A stretch of 64,000 bases of DNA, taken from contig NC_060020.1 in NCBI RefSeq assembly GCF_021134715.1, forward strand, positions 4,898,001 through 4,962,000, read 5' to 3'. The DNA is from Daphnia pulex. Taxonomy: Eukaryota > Arthropoda > Branchiopoda > Diplostraca > Daphniidae. Under the pieces are notes generated by a model. That model had not been told where the DNA came from and ran no database searches. It worked only from the letters and a program-made list of their open reading frames with translations. Of this stretch, positions 1 to 12,832 are shown piece by piece; position 1 is the stretch's first letter, and each line of letters starts with the position of its first letter. The position numbers and the translations under genes are program-made.

Positions 1-3000
1 AATTTTCTTCCACGGACAGGCGTTTAGCTATGTTGACATTGTGTCGCACTGTCATTTTCGCTCGTCCCGTCCTCGGTTCTACTCCGTCATCGACCAGGGG
101 ATCCAGCCAGTAAACAAACCATCATTTCCACCCGTTCACACGCTTGTACCAATATAAGAATAGAGAGATTCTTATTCAGTTTGGGCTAAACCATTTCGCC
201 TCGACTGATTGCAATCGCCCGTTTTCATGTGATTGGATCGAACAAATGAATTAAGAGCAGCAAATGAAAGTGTTGGAGGGGAGAGACAAATACGTCCTGG
301 CGTAGAGGTGAATGAAGCCCCCCGTGTCAAGTGAGGTTAGCACGTGGCTTGAACCGCTTTGAGAGAAAACAGAAGATGCAAGAGACGACTGGGATGGAGA
401 ATAAGGGGGGAGTGAGAATGAACGAAGGGTCAGCCGCCGTCTGTTGGCGTCGGCCGGCGGGCGCGGGCACTCACTTTTATAGGCCGTCCGTGGATTTTTA
501 TCTTTTCAAAATATTAATGTTCCCATATGTATAGCCCATAGAAAAGTGTTGGGTCCTGTTTCTAAAAACCTCTTTTGTTATTCTTTCGAGATTGGTGTAG
601 ACCGCCAAGTCCCGATACGGAAAGACTTTTTGAGAAGCTTTTACTTTCCGCTTTTTACTAAATCCACCTGAAAATAATATTTTATAAAATTTTACAGCGA
701 AGAAACTTTTAATATTCATTTCAAAATTTTACATTTTTAAATGATGGCAAGGTTTTAATAAGGAAAAGGGGGGTTAACATATTTTGGCCAGGAGCCGTGA
801 TAGAGTATTTCAACTATTTGAATAATTTGACGATTTATCGTGTCCTCGGAGCTGTACACAGTTGGAGCGCAAGGTTTGAATTATGTTGACGGCACGCCAA
901 AAGGTGCTGAATAACTCCTTCCGTCTCCCTTTGCTCTTCCCCCCTTTTTCCTTCTTCTCCGGTACTCCGGAAGGTTCTATATCTCTGCTTTCGTTCCAGC
1001 CAGTTGTTTCATATTTCAAAAATGATTTCTTCCCAGAGCCCACCTACCCCCACCATACATAACGAGCCTTTTCGCTACATTATCATTTAGCAATATATTA
1101 TTCTCATAACGATTTGGTGCGCTCGGCTAATTTAGACGCGGTTGGGATGTGTGCAGCGCATAGTCTCAGGGATTTTTAAACTGATGCAAAGCAGACTCAT
1201 CTTCTTTTTTGTTGTTATGTTTTCTACACACGAATAACACAACAAACTCCGCCAAGTTATTCCACGACGGATGTGCTGCTGGAGGATTCATGAAGTGTTG
1301 CTACTCGAATTGCAATAACTGAAACGGTTTACTAATTATTCGTTGTGTGCGAAAATGTTTTTGGCACGGACATTCGACGCCATCGCGGGCGATGACCTAT
1401 GTAGGCCCATGTTGTTACACCAGCTCTCCTTTTTCCTGTGGGCTTTTCTTTTTCTTTTACCCCTCGATGTGTGTGTATACATAACGCGATGCGCGATCTG
1501 TGTTTATCTTAATTATCTAAACATTTACCCAGGCTACCAACTTTTTTTTTCCCCTCTTCCTTTTTTCTTTTTTGAAAAAATAATAAAAAAAAAAGACTGG
1601 ACGGATTGGGGGGACGTGTCTGACCGTTTATGACGCCTTTGGTGTTCTGGCATTTTACGAATTGTATATATTAGACTCACAGACACAAACTGGACAGAAC
1701 TCAAATGACTTGATTTAAAAACACAAATGTAATATGAATAATATTCCATTTCACTGGAAACATTGTCCGGACCACCGAGATCATTTCAGATAATAATTAT
1801 AGGCTCTTTTAATTATTCAATATCCTCCAATCGTACACGCCATTTGGATTTAGACATTATACAAAGTTGATGTTTTGATATGGCCTATCCATGCGATGGG
1901 ATCAGGGCCAGCACGTAATTAGTGTTGCATTCTGTTGTTCTTATTGATAAACAAGCGGATGAGATCCTACAAGACGAGGCCCACCAACAGTTTGTGCAGT
2001 TTGTGTACACAAGCCCTCGTCGACTCGGTCTAGAAAAATGAGAAAAAAAGTTATTATTATTGTTGTCAGTAATTTGAGTCGGAGGGGGCTCGCGCAGCGA
2101 AAAAAAGAAAGAAAGAAGGGTCGCGTGATGACCGTGGCTGGATGGAAAAACTGCAGACTGGAATGCTTCTCTTTTCTTGTGGAGGATGATGGACCTGCTG
2201 GTAAGACGGCGGCAGCGGGTCGTGACAAATGACTGGCGCCCGTTACGGCGCCATATTTAAAACAAGAAAAAGAAAAATCTGGATATAGAAATAAAATAAA
2301 CACTCGCGCTCATCTTTATTTTACTACTACTCTAGCGCTGGCCGTGATACAATTTGGCCAGGACATTAACGATGACTTCACGCCGGTGGAATTTTTTCGA
2401 GTTTTCTTTTGCGGAAAAATTGTCTGATGGACAGATGACGCAGGATCGAGGCTCATTTTCACATCATCGTCCTAATCTCGACGGTTTCTTAGACTCTTAA
2501 TTGCCCAATCCTCCGTGTCTTACGTCCGCTGCGGCGTGTATAGAGTGTCACCAGAGATATAATATCAAGGGAGACGCGATGACTGAGAAGAAGCAACTTT
2601 TTTTTCTCACGCCGCCGCCGTCGTCGTGAGAGACTGTCGGCGCGCCGCGCATCATTTCGCGTCCGCGAGAGACATACAGAACTGCCACTTGCTCTCGTAC
2701 TTTTTTTCTCGCGGATGTACGTAAATAAATAGAAGAATATATCCTTTCAGACCTGTAACATGTAAGGCCACTTAGCAGTCAATTAGAGCTGCCCTGTATT
2801 TACGCTGAATGGCAAAACTGGGGGAGACCCCTGCATGCATACATATTCCTCGCCCACCCTCGTCATTTATTCTTTTTGGTCTCTAGCGCAGAAAAAAGAA
2901 AAGGAGCGCAACTCTGAGCGTCTCAGATATCCGGGGCCCATCAACTCGTCCTCTTGTCTCCGTCTCGCTGTCTCAGACTCGCAATGCTGCCATCAGCATC

Positions 3001-3912
3001 AGTGAACTTGCGCCCGTTTATAAATTTAGGGTCTCGACTTGTTGCGATGGGTTTTCGACGCCGCAAAAAGATGTGCCAAGTCTTTCCAAACGCCACCAGC
3101 GCTATATAGCATGTGATGACTAAGGTTGTTGTATATATCTGACGAAAATTCTACATGAATTACTGGGATTGCTTTTTTGTTTTGACTGATGCTCTATCGT
3201 GAACATTTTTTTATTGGCAGTTTGGCACCGAGGCGGCTGATAATTTAAGTTTACGAATTTGTCTGAAATCATTCCGAAAGTCCTGAAACAATAAATCAGT
3301 TTCGAGAGCAATTAAAATCTATATCGACTTATCGTGTGCGAGAGAGAGGATTCTCCGTATCACGTACACACGAGGCACTTGAACCGTTTTCTTTCCTTCC
3401 ATTTTTTCCTCTGTGAAAACTGAGCCTTTTCTCTCTCCCTTTTGCTGTCTTTCTCTCTACATTTTATTGTATATATAACGAAAAAAAGTTAAGTCTATAT
3501 AGGGTTTCAAGGTGAAGCGAGCGGGAGTGTTTCAAGAGGCTCCCCCGCCATGTGTTTTGCGTCACCGTTAAATGAAGCTCTCTTTGTGAGCTGCATCTCG
3601 ACAGTCTTGATCTGATTGCGACCAATCTTTGGAATCCACCTGGCCCTGGTTCTCGTCTCGGCCTTTTCATTCACCAATAGCCGGGCCCCTATAATAAGAA
3701 CAAGTTTCGCACAATAAAGATCGATTTAAACTCAAACGCAAGATTTTAGTCTTGTTATAAGAATCAAGGCTAATTGAATTATTAGATTGACATTAGACCT
3801 CGGAGTCGGGGAGCGGCGGAGGTCACAAAAGGGAAAAAGTAAAAGATGGAAACACGCCACTAAAACACCACAGCCAAAAAAGAGCGATATTCTTCTTCAA
3901 ATTCACATAGAT

Positions 3913-4075
3913 CACTTGCGTCTTTGCTGACGCTCTCAAGTGCTGCTTTTCTCTTCTTTTTTTTTCGAATTCTCGGTTGCGCCAAAGGGAATAAACCCCC
4001 ACATATCTTACATAAGCTGCTCGGTCCACTTGAGTTGACTCGGATTGCACATCTACGCATAAATCAAAACACTTG
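3913..4075. promoter_or_regulatory. Cluster of Tinman/Nkx2-5-like sites upstream of Hand
   Basis: Within about 160 bp there are CACTTG at 3913, TCAAGTG at 3936, CCACTTGA at 4026 (the reverse complement is TCAAGTGG, the full Tinman/Nkx2-5 consensus) and CACTTG at 4070. A further CACTTGA lies at about 3376. In Drosophila the cardiac hand enhancer is activated by Tinman together with GATA factors, so a cluster 0.8 kb upstream of a Hand gene is a reasonable enhancer candidate. The words are short and enhancer activity is inference. Confidence 0.28.
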
Positions 4076-4433
4076 CCGATGCATTTTGTTTTAGTCCAGT
4101 TCCATTTCACGATTAATCTCAAATAATCTTTTATGATTTTTAAAATATTTTTCAGGCAAAGCGATACATGGGATAACACCATCGGTGGTGAGCGTCTGTA
4201 CGCCAGTAGCCCAGTAATGAGGTAAAAATTCTTTTTAGACATTATTGTTCATTTCAAAATCATTTAAAATTATTCTACGTCGGGGGAGAATAAATTCACT
4301 TTAAATTTTCTCTCCGAAATGAACTTGATGTATTATTATTCTCTGTTACAGTTTATTTTGCTTAATGATGGGGCAGACCAGACTTGCAGGCTGATTTTTG
4401 GGAAATTATGTTATTTAACATCGCCGCTTCGCG

Positions 4434-4573
4434 ATTGGCTGGTGTGGCGACCGTGCTTTAATGACGAAGGCCCACATCCCATTGGAGCTCCGCCTCGAAG
4501 GGCCGGCGTTTTCCAGCCAGCCCGGTATCCTCTAGCTCCTCCCACTGCCACCATTCCTGTCGTCCTTTTAAAG
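4434..4573 (+). promoter_or_regulatory. Candidate Hand proximal promoter
   Basis: Two inverted CCAAT boxes (ATTGG at 4434 and 4481) lie in a GC-richer block, followed by a TATA-like TTTTAAAG at 4566. The Hand start codon is 230 bp further on, leaving room for a 5' leader. No clear initiator sits at the right distance from the TTTTAAAG, so the exact start of transcription is not resolved. Confidence 0.3.
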
Positions 4574-4802
4574 AGAGATCATCGTGTCGTCCAAGAGAGC
4601 CGTGAAGCAAAACTAACGTGCCGAGCCTGCCATTCGGTCACATCAGCTTAGAATTCAACCAGACAACAACTGTTTAGATTATAAACAGCGCAGCTTTTGT
4701 CAAAAGTGGGCTCAAGAACACCACCACCTCAAAAGTTGCATCATCTCTTCCAAGTCACCGCGAAACGTAATTCCACAAATCTCTTAAAGTCTGTACTGTA
4801 CC

Positions 4803-6209
4803 ATGAGTTTAGTGAGCGCCTACCCGTCGGCCTATGCCAGCAACCCTGTCGATATCAACAGCTCCGTTACATCATCCGTCGCCGCTTCCAACAGCAGCAA
4901 CAACAGCTTTTACAGTCATCCTCATCACCACCAAAGTTCATCGGCAGGTGACTACTCTGGCGGACAGCACCAGAATTTTTTCCCGTCAGCCGGCTGGACT
5001 TGGAACGGTAATACCAATCCGTCGGTCGCTGATTTCCAGCCGCCGGCTTCACTCGCCCAGCAGCACTCGCCTTCGCTGAGTTGCTACTCCTCGTCGGCTC
5101 CCAGTCCCGACTACTACGTCTACCAGCAGTCGCAACAGCAACAGCAACAACACCATCATCATCCGTACGAAACGACTTCGGCAGTGTCGTCGGTCGACTA
5201 TCATCCGCTGCACCATCCGTCGACGGTTGCAGCTCCGCGCGTCATCCGCGTGGTTAAGCGACGCAACACGGCCAACAAGAAAGAACGCCGGCGGACCATG
5301 TCGATCAACAACGCCTTCTCGGAACTGCGGGATTGCATTCCGAACGTGCCGGCCGACACCAAACTGTCCAAGATCAAAACCCTTCGTTTGGCTACATCTT
5401 ACATTTCGTATTTGATGGCCGTCCTGGAAGCCGGCCCTGAAACCGACATTCCTTTCCGCGCTGAGCTCGGGAGGCAGAGCAAAAGCGAAAAAGCGGCAGC
5501 TCAACAACAGCAGCAACAACAGCAACTACAGCTGCAACATCAACAGCAACACCAGCAGCAACAATTTAGTGTCAACATCCATCACAAAGAACAGGTAAAC
5601 GTTGATTTCAATTGACATCATGGCGTTTTGTTTGTAAATTTTTTCTTGTTAGGACTTAATGTTTCGTTTGCTAGCCTATATACTGCAGTATATTGAACAC
5701 ATTATATGGCAGATAAAATATTGATGTAGGTTTTCCTGGGTCTGTGGACAGTTGATGATGGGTTAGTTGTATAGGCCGTGTTATTATTGTAGTGAAACAG
5801 CAAATAAGAGCTTCTGGCTTCCTCTTGACCCTTTTGAACTTCGCTTGCCACACGACCTACCAACCTTGTGAACTCATGACCCTCGAAAAACACGGGCGGC
5901 CCTACGCCGAGCTTCGCTCGCTTCTCATTCCAATGATTGATTTTACTTTATTCCGCTGAAAGAGATTTCCTTTTGAGAAAAATAGCAAAGTGCGAAATGC
6001 CTATATTCAACTAATAGAATTAACCAATGCCGTTACTATCATCTATAATGAATTGCTTACTATTTTCTTTCTTTCTGTACGTGAAACAGCCGAAGGAGGA
6101 GGAGCCTAATTTGAACGGCACGTTGCTCTGCCCGTCGAATGGAGACAAGCGAAGCAAAGGACGAACGGGATGGCCGCACCACGTCTGGGCCCTTGAGCTG
6201 AAACAATAA
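4803..6209 (+). CDS. Hand: Hand, class II bHLH transcription factor
   Basis: Two exons, 4803-5594 and 6090-6209, joined in phase 0 (AACAG|gtaaac, gaaacag|CCG), give a 303-aa protein. The N-terminal half is rich in Ser, His and Tyr with Gln/His runs. The bHLH domain spans about residues 149-205: the basic stretch RRNTANKKERRRT, then the helix-loop-helix with DCIPNVPADTKLSKIKTL, which is diagnostic of the HAND family. A CAG/CAA-coded Gln-rich tract (about residues 229-256) follows. Exon 2 ends with KGRTGWPHHVWALELKQ, the HAND-specific C-terminus also found in vertebrates, which confirms both the family and the splice. Hand proteins dimerise with E proteins in the nucleus and direct heart, haematopoietic and visceral mesoderm development. 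The start codon context is ACCATGA and no in-frame ATG lies upstream before a stop. Length is typical, allowing for the Gln expansion. Confidence 0.97.
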
Positions 6210-7350
6210 AAAAACATATTAGTAATAACTGACGTTGATGGCCATGTTGTAACTTTACGTCGACGTTTGGAATCAAGTTCACCTCCCAGTATTGATGACT
6301 CGATGTATTATATTCTCCCGTCTATGAACATGAGTTTGTTTTATAGTTCGTAACTTGTTAGACTTGTATAGTAAATATCAGTGTAAGAGAGAAAACAAAA
6401 AGCAATGAAGAGAATTTCTGTGGGCTTTTTTTTTTCTAGAACAAATGTATTAGTGTTTAATTGCATTTTATGCACGCATTGTGTCTGGTCGTGTGTTAAA
6501 AGCTGTTTGTAAGAATAAAAAAAAAGTTTCAATTTTGAAGTTTAAAGAAATTACTCTTTCAAATCTACTAACATAGTAGGCCTATGGGGAGGTCGTACAG
6601 ATTCCCTTTTTGATCCTGTACTACCAGCAATTGTAATGTTAGCGGTAATCTAGTATTCATTTAGCATCCAAGTCTGAGCACATTTAAATTATTACAATTA
6701 GACCTGAATCGAAACAGTCTATTGTTTAATAACAAAATACAGTACATAGATCTTTCCGTTGAATTAATATTTAAAGAGTGATGTGTTGGTAAACATAAAG
6801 TCAAACCAATCCTCCATTGCTAGACAGCGATTAGTAAATTACGAGGTAAAAATGGATCGTGTATCTCAATTAAAAATAGTAAAATGATATTCGTTGTGAG
6901 AAGATCGTTATTTGAAATTTGCGGGTGTTTGGAGCACACTGATTGGTCGAGATTCTCCAAGGGGCGGAGTTATTTTCCAAAGTGGTTTTTGTTATTTATT
7001 TTTTTACGAGAAAACTCATTTCAGCTCTGGGGATGGTGTGGGGTTTTTATTTTATCTTAATTAGGTTACAATTTATGTAGCTAACTAAGCAAATGTTACA
7101 GCAATTTACTCAATGTGGTAAAACGGACATAAAATTAAAATTGTCATTGTATTCACAGGTTTCTACCACACGGTCCAGGTAATTTTCATGATCAACCCCG
7201 ATTAAATGATCCTTAGTACATTGAATGATATTGATGGATCAATCAATCAAAGTAAATCGGTAAAAATTCCAACTTATTTCGTTCAATTATCTCACACCAG
7301 ATGTCTCAAGCTAGCCGTAATTGTCGCCAACTATCGCAGTCTTCCGACAG
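6210..7350. other. Intergenic: Hand 3' region and NDUFA9 upstream region
   Basis: AT-rich, with no supportable coding exon. Several AATAAA-like words follow the Hand stop codon. At 6931-6978 there is a compact block with an inverted CCAAT box (GATTGGTCG) and a GC box (GGGGCGGAG), which could be a promoter element, but it is about 400 bp from the NDUFA9 start. I see no RNA gene here. Confidence 0.4.
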
Positions 7351-7404
7351 ATGGTGATTGTTAGTGAAAATGGCCTCCCTAAAAATATGCTCGCAGAGCT
7401 CTAA
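7351..7404 (+). other. Possible uORF overlapping the NDUFA9 start
   Basis: An ATG at 7351 opens a 17-codon frame that runs out of frame across the NDUFA9 ATG (7370) and stops at 7402-7404 inside exon 1. It matters only if the transcript starts upstream of 7351, which I cannot determine. If it does, NDUFA9 translation would depend on leaky scanning. Confidence 0.3.
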
Positions 7405-8956
7405 ACAATGTAAGAATTAAATTAAACAAATAACATTTATTGAACTTGTAGATGAACAACTTTATATTTTAAAGGGGCGAGCTTGTCGTCGATTGTGTTC
7501 ACACCCACGGCGTCGTACAGCACCGAAGTAAACATCAACTCTCGGATGTCGGCCTTTCGAAGAGGAACTGGAGGAAGATCTAGCTTTAACGGAGTTGTAG
7601 CTACTGTTTTTGGAGCTAATGGTCATCTAGGTTCTGTTGTCTGCAATAAGTTGGGTAACACAGGCACCCAGCTAGTGCTACCTTACAGAGGTGATTTCTA
7701 CGATGTTGCACCACTGAAGATGTGTGGAGACTTGGGCCAGGTCTACTTTACACCTTACAACCTTAAGGATGAGAATAGTATCAGGAAAGCTTTGAAGCAT
7801 TCCAATCTTGTCATCAATGTGGTTGGCAGGGAATGGGAGACTCGAAATTTTTCATTTGAGGACATCTATGTGAAAGGCAAATTATTCTATTCAACCGCTT
7901 CTTAATGTTCTTATATATCTTAACCAGTAAAATTCATTTTATAGGTCCAAGAACTATTGCACGCATTGCTAAGGAATGTGGGGTTGAAAGAATGATCCAT
8001 GTCTCAGCTTTAAATGCAACTGAGAAACCTGAACCTCTTATGCTTAAAGAAGGTTCAAAGTTTTTGTCTGCTAAATGGAGAGGTTAGAAACTATAAATTT
8101 TTTCGGAATACAGAGAAATCATTTTCAATTTAACTAACAGGTGAACTAGCCGTTCGTGAGGAATTTCCCGAAGCAGTTATTTTCCGACCGTCGGATATCT
8201 ATGGTTCAGAGGATCGATTCGTTACTTATTATGCTGCATTTTGGCGCCGTCAAGGTGCAGGTATGCCGCTGTGGAAAAAGGGAGAACATACCATCAAGCA
8301 ACCCGTATGTGTTGGGGACGTAGCTCAGGGAATTTTGAATGCTGCCAGAAACATTGATACCAATGGGCAAATTTATCAAGCTATTGGGTATATATGTATT
8401 ACTTACCCCAGTATTGTATTTGTTTCTTCTTTCGCTAACGTTGTATAATTTTCACAGGCCTAAGCGATACCAACTTGGAGAGCTAGTTGATTATTTTTTC
8501 CGTGTTATGCGTAAGGATAAAGAATGGGGCTATTACCGTTACGATTTGCGTTATGCCCCTCTGTTCTGGTTAAAAGTAAGTATTATAAAAACCTTAGTTT
8601 AATTTTGAACTTTTACTGAATTATTTATTGGCACGATACTTTAGGTCAATTTAACAGCAAAACTTCCAGGATGGCCTATCGCAAACCTTGGATGGGAAAA
8701 ACTTGAACGAGTAAGATTCTTTTGAAATATTTTGATATTAAATCCCATGCATTACCTCATATGTGTTTGTGTTAACTAGGATCACGTTACCGATTGTGTT
8801 GACAATTCCCTGCCGACACTGGAAGACTTAGGAGTTACTTTGACGCGAATTGAGGAGAGAGCCCCTTGGTTGTTGAAAATGTATCGTGCCCATAATTATT
8901 ACGACGAGGAATTGGGAGAATTTGAAAAACCTGCCCCCCCTCCTATTGTTGCCTAA
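7370..8956 (+). CDS. NDUFA9: NADH dehydrogenase 1 alpha subcomplex subunit 9
   Basis: Seven coding exons (7370-7409, 7475-7876, 7945-8082, 8141-8387, 8458-8575, 8645-8710, 8780-8956) give 395 aa, close to the 377 aa of the human protein. The N-terminus (MASLKICSQSSKQW) is short, basic and Ser-rich, as expected for mitochondrial import. A Rossmann motif FGANGHLGSVV follows at about residue 50. Then come RNFSFEDIYVKGPRTIA and FRPSDIYGSEDRF, typical of this atypical short-chain dehydrogenase family. The C-terminal exon carries LPTLEDLGV. NDUFA9 is an accessory subunit of respiratory complex I that binds NADPH near the Q-module junction. The intron after exon 2 (7877-7944) begins with GC rather than GT (AAAG|GCAAAT); only this site keeps frame and family alignment. 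It is convergent with ARL1, with 480 bp between stop codons. Confidence 0.95.
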
Positions 8957-9435
8957 TCTAAAGGCTCTAATAGTCACCCTGTTGGCTATCGTGTACATTT
9001 TTTTTTCATCCGAGTTGTTCAAACAGGTAGTCTATAAACTGAAGAAAGGCCAAAATTCAAACATTTATTTTTGTTTCCATTAGCATGTACATAATTTATT
9101 CAAGCATGATTTCGTAGGGATCTTCAGGTTGCCAAAAGATTTTTTTGCACAAACCAGAAAAAAACAAATTACTCTTTTGAACTGGATCTATATTAGAGGT
9201 TGAGGATGGATAGAAATGGAACATGATGAGAACACATTGACTCTCACAAACTTCAAGATGAACAATAAGGATTCAATCATCTCTGAAAATGTAATTTAGC
9301 ACACAAACATGCTCGCAAATTCGAGGCCCACCACCCGCTAATGGTGAAGAGGCGAACAAACCGTTTTAAAAAGTAACAACTAAGAGAAAATTAGGGAACC
9401 AAAGCATTTACATGGTAGAGAAAAAGCGAAGAGCG
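8957..9435. other. Convergent 3' regions of NDUFA9 and ARL1
   Basis: Non-coding, AT-rich spacer between two stop codons that face each other. It should hold both 3' untranslated regions. I see no further gene. Confidence 0.5.
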
Positions 9436-10247
<812 letters not shown>

Positions 10248-10849
10248 CGCACAGGCTTCTGAATGTAGTAATTTAAACAAAAACAAGAAGGAATTAGGAA
10301 GAACTTGAATTTGACAGTTCTTAAAAGTCCGACTCTATTCAATGAGTGATACGGTGACGTTGGCAACTTAGCAGTTCGTTCAAACTCCCCGTAAGGCTAC
10401 GTTGTCAGTAAAACTCGGGTCGAGGCTCGGAGGAGAACTAAAACTCGGGATTCAGGAATGGATTTGGAAGTCACCATTTTGTCGTCTGCACATCAATATT
10501 ATGAAAATTTCCCCGCGAGTTTTGACCGTACGGAACGCCGACTGAAAGTAAAACGGTAAAACCATGCACCACGTTTATATGATACGAAACTACGAGCCAA
10601 CGAGCAGAGATATACATATAGTCAACATCACTAACATGTTCATGTTCCATCATGTTTGTACAAAATAATTTCGAAAGAAGCAGGGAGTTAACTGAATAAT
10701 GTAAACTGATCGTAAAAGCAGTTCTTTTCCACTCCAAATTAACGGGGAAGTCAGAAATCTAATCAAATTGATGTCAGGATTGTCAGCTCAGTAATTGAGA
10801 AGCTATCGTTAATTCCAGTGAAGTTTCGTTAAAAATTTAAAAAAGATTG
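10248..10849. other. ARL1 upstream region
   Basis: No gene is seen. A CRE-like GTGACGTTGGC near 10351 and the following GC-richer block are plausible ARL1 promoter elements. The rest is unremarkable single-copy-looking DNA. Confidence 0.4.
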
Positions 10850-10902
10850 TTGTTTGCGACACTAGATGGCGAAATGTGTTGTTTTTCTCGTGTCGCAAAC
10901 AA
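10850..10902. repeat. 13-bp perfect inverted repeat around a CTCF-like site
   Basis: TTGTTTGCGACAC (10850-10862) and its exact reverse complement GTGTCGCAAACAA (10890-10902) flank a 27-nt loop. The loop starts with TAGATGGCGAAA, so ACACTAGATGGCGA straddling the left arm resembles the CTCF consensus. It lies between ARL1 and the unassigned 11-14 kb region. Confidence 0.6.
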
Positions 10903-10961
10903 ATGCAAATGCCGCTCAAAGTTGTTTATATTTGTTCAATATTCTTTGTTTTTAATTTTTT

Positions 10962-11306
10962 ATGGACCAAATTCAACCCCAAAATGATGTGAAGGTAAAT
11001 TTCTAACTTTCTTAAGCACCATTTTTTTTTACCCTTTAATACACCCATCTATGTATGTTACAATTCTATTCTACATAATTAATGTGTGCAATGCCTGTCA
11101 TCTCATCAAGGTTGCATTAGCATTAATAGATCAATGGGATCATTGGCATTTCAAATTTTTACATAAAGTTGCTGAATAGACAATACTCTTTTTGAGCTAA
11201 GGATTCTCATTGCATTCTTGACTAAATATTTTCATAAAATTTATCTAGCTGACATTTTCAGGGTGCAGGCCGCAGGGTGCCTGTGACAATAGGGATACAA
11301 TGGTGA
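10962..11306 (+). other. Tiny spliced open frame of unknown nature
   Basis: ATG at 10962 opens 11 codons ending at a good donor (GTGAAG|gtaaat, exon end 10994). An acceptor ttttcag at 11261 joins in phase 0 to GGTGCAGGCCGC and a further 14 codons before TGA (11304-11306). The resulting 25-residue peptide matches no family I know. It may be the start of a decayed gene, a spliced non-coding RNA, or chance. Confidence 0.2.
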
Positions 11307-11837
11307 ATGGTCCAATACAGTAAGCCAAGCTGAAAAATCAATCTAAAAAACAAAGGAAATTTTATGGCATGGTTTCTTTGTTTAATTGTTTTCACTGGTT
11401 TTAACGGACATAATATGTAAGCAAGTCTGGAAGAGTAGACTGATCACATGGGATGACTGATATCTCATCATCATCATTGTTTATTGTTACACACATCTCT
11501 GTATTTTACTATTCCTAGATGATCTTTGTGTGATTTGTTGTCCCATCAGATTATATTAATGGAGCATGGAAATTCCCAATTTTCACACAAGCCTCATCTG
11601 AATATTTTGTATTACCACAGCTTTAGCTGTTCAGCTACAGACATAAACTTTTCAGCCCAATATATGGGATGAATGCAAAAGGTAAACACCATAACATAAT
11701 TATTTTGATACTAAGCACATTGATGACAATAAACTCGATGATTTAATATTTTTTAGTTTTATTTTACAGGTTCTCTCTTGACTCTCATTAATTGATACTT
11801 TTTTCAAGCAGTTCATGATAAAGATAATATAGTATTA

Positions 11838-11951
11838 ATCCGTTGGCTGCTACCATGAATTTTCCTCTTTGACTTTCTTAGAACGGGTCCGCTCTTGATT
11901 TGAGGTATTGCTTGGTGTCGCTACAATCTTCTTTGATATTTTTGGTACCTC
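11838..11951 (+). repeat. Dispersed repeat, copy A
   Basis: About 115 bp that recurs in inverse orientation at 19919-20034. The shared core includes CTTAGAACGG, CTCTTGATTTGAG and GGTATTGCTTGGTGTCGCTA. The copies differ by a 5-nt indel (TTGAG) and a few substitutions. No coding potential or terminal inverted repeats are visible, so it is probably a fragment of an interspersed element. Confidence 0.85.
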
Positions 11952-12159
11952 AAGTAACATCCATTCTCATTCCAGGTTAATCCTGCGCCGCTTTTCAATT
12001 ACTGAATTCATTGGTGGAACCTGACGACAAATCTGCAACCACTGACTGACGTGCTGTCATTCAGCAATACCGCCACTTGCAGAGTTGAAAAAAAATTATT
12101 CTAAAAAGTAGAATTTCCGCTAACTTTTTACTTGAATTCAATAGAAATGACGATTTACC

Positions 12160-12760
12160 ACAGTCGTTATGAAGTGCATCAATTTCCCAACGTACTCAAC
12201 ATCACAAAGATGTAATGCTCTCTATCAATCCTACTATATACACTCGCCAGAAATGTTCAGTTGGTTTGTTTCTTTTCCCTATCCAGAATCCCATCATCAG
12301 ATTGAAGAAGGTAATAAGTTTATAGCTGTTTCTCCAATAATTGGACAAGATGTTTAATTTTCTTCGTTTTAAAGGGATACTTTCTAGAGATTCATTTTTT
12401 GCTTTGCGTCGATCGCACTCACGTCTGGTAGGCCTACGAATGGTTTGTGACGAAACCTCTTTCCAGTGCCGATCAGTGTTCACAAACTGTTGGATCGATC
12501 GCACAAAATGTAACTAAAGGACAAATGCAATCACACTACCCGACCATGAAAGAAAGTAATACAAACATGTCACTATACCCGACCTTCCATCAAATAAACT
12601 GCTGCTGCAGTTTAGAAAATCTGAAAACCTGGAGCCTTGGATTACCGTAAGATGAAATAGGCCTGCCAAGCCCCGTCAATTTGAACGTATGGAAGTTTTG
12701 GCCACGACTGAATTTGAAAAGGCTCTTTGTCAACAAGAAAAAACCATCTGATCCAAAAAA
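12160..12760 (+). other. Region with short unassigned open frames
   Basis: Several short plus-strand frames look more protein-like than chance but are broken. One runs from an ATG at 12147 (MTIYHSRYEVHQFPN) to a stop at 12213; one covers 12169-12357; and one follows a possible acceptor near 12660 (PAKPRQFERMEVLATTEF), with a stop soon after. I recognise no family. They could be remnants of a decayed gene of which the 12833-13099 frame is a better-preserved part. Confidence 0.2.
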
Positions 12761-12832
12761 AATTTAGGCAAGTTGTTCCCACAATATAGTAGACAAAAGA
12801 ACGTAAAGAACTAATAGTTTGTTGTAATTTAG

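Larger units (their letters stand above)
1..4800. other. Long upstream non-coding region of Hand
   Basis: I find no convincing coding exon on either strand. Open frames here are short, low-complexity (pyrimidine tracts, A-runs) and lack splice partners or recognisable domains. Given the position directly upstream of a developmental transcription factor, enhancers are the expected content; that is inference from location. The best local signal is a cluster of NK-homeodomain-like sites (3913-4075). The stretch also has scattered GATA and E-box words at frequencies I cannot call enriched without a background model. Confidence 0.5.

Noticed and set aside
3823-4242. 139-codon minus-strand frame upstream of Hand
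   Set aside because: No domain, low-complexity basic stretches, no splice partners, and it overlaps the NK-site cluster; probably chance.
5049-5525. 158-codon minus-strand frame opposite Hand exon 1
   Set aside because: It is the antisense shadow of the Gln/His repeats and bHLH coding sequence.
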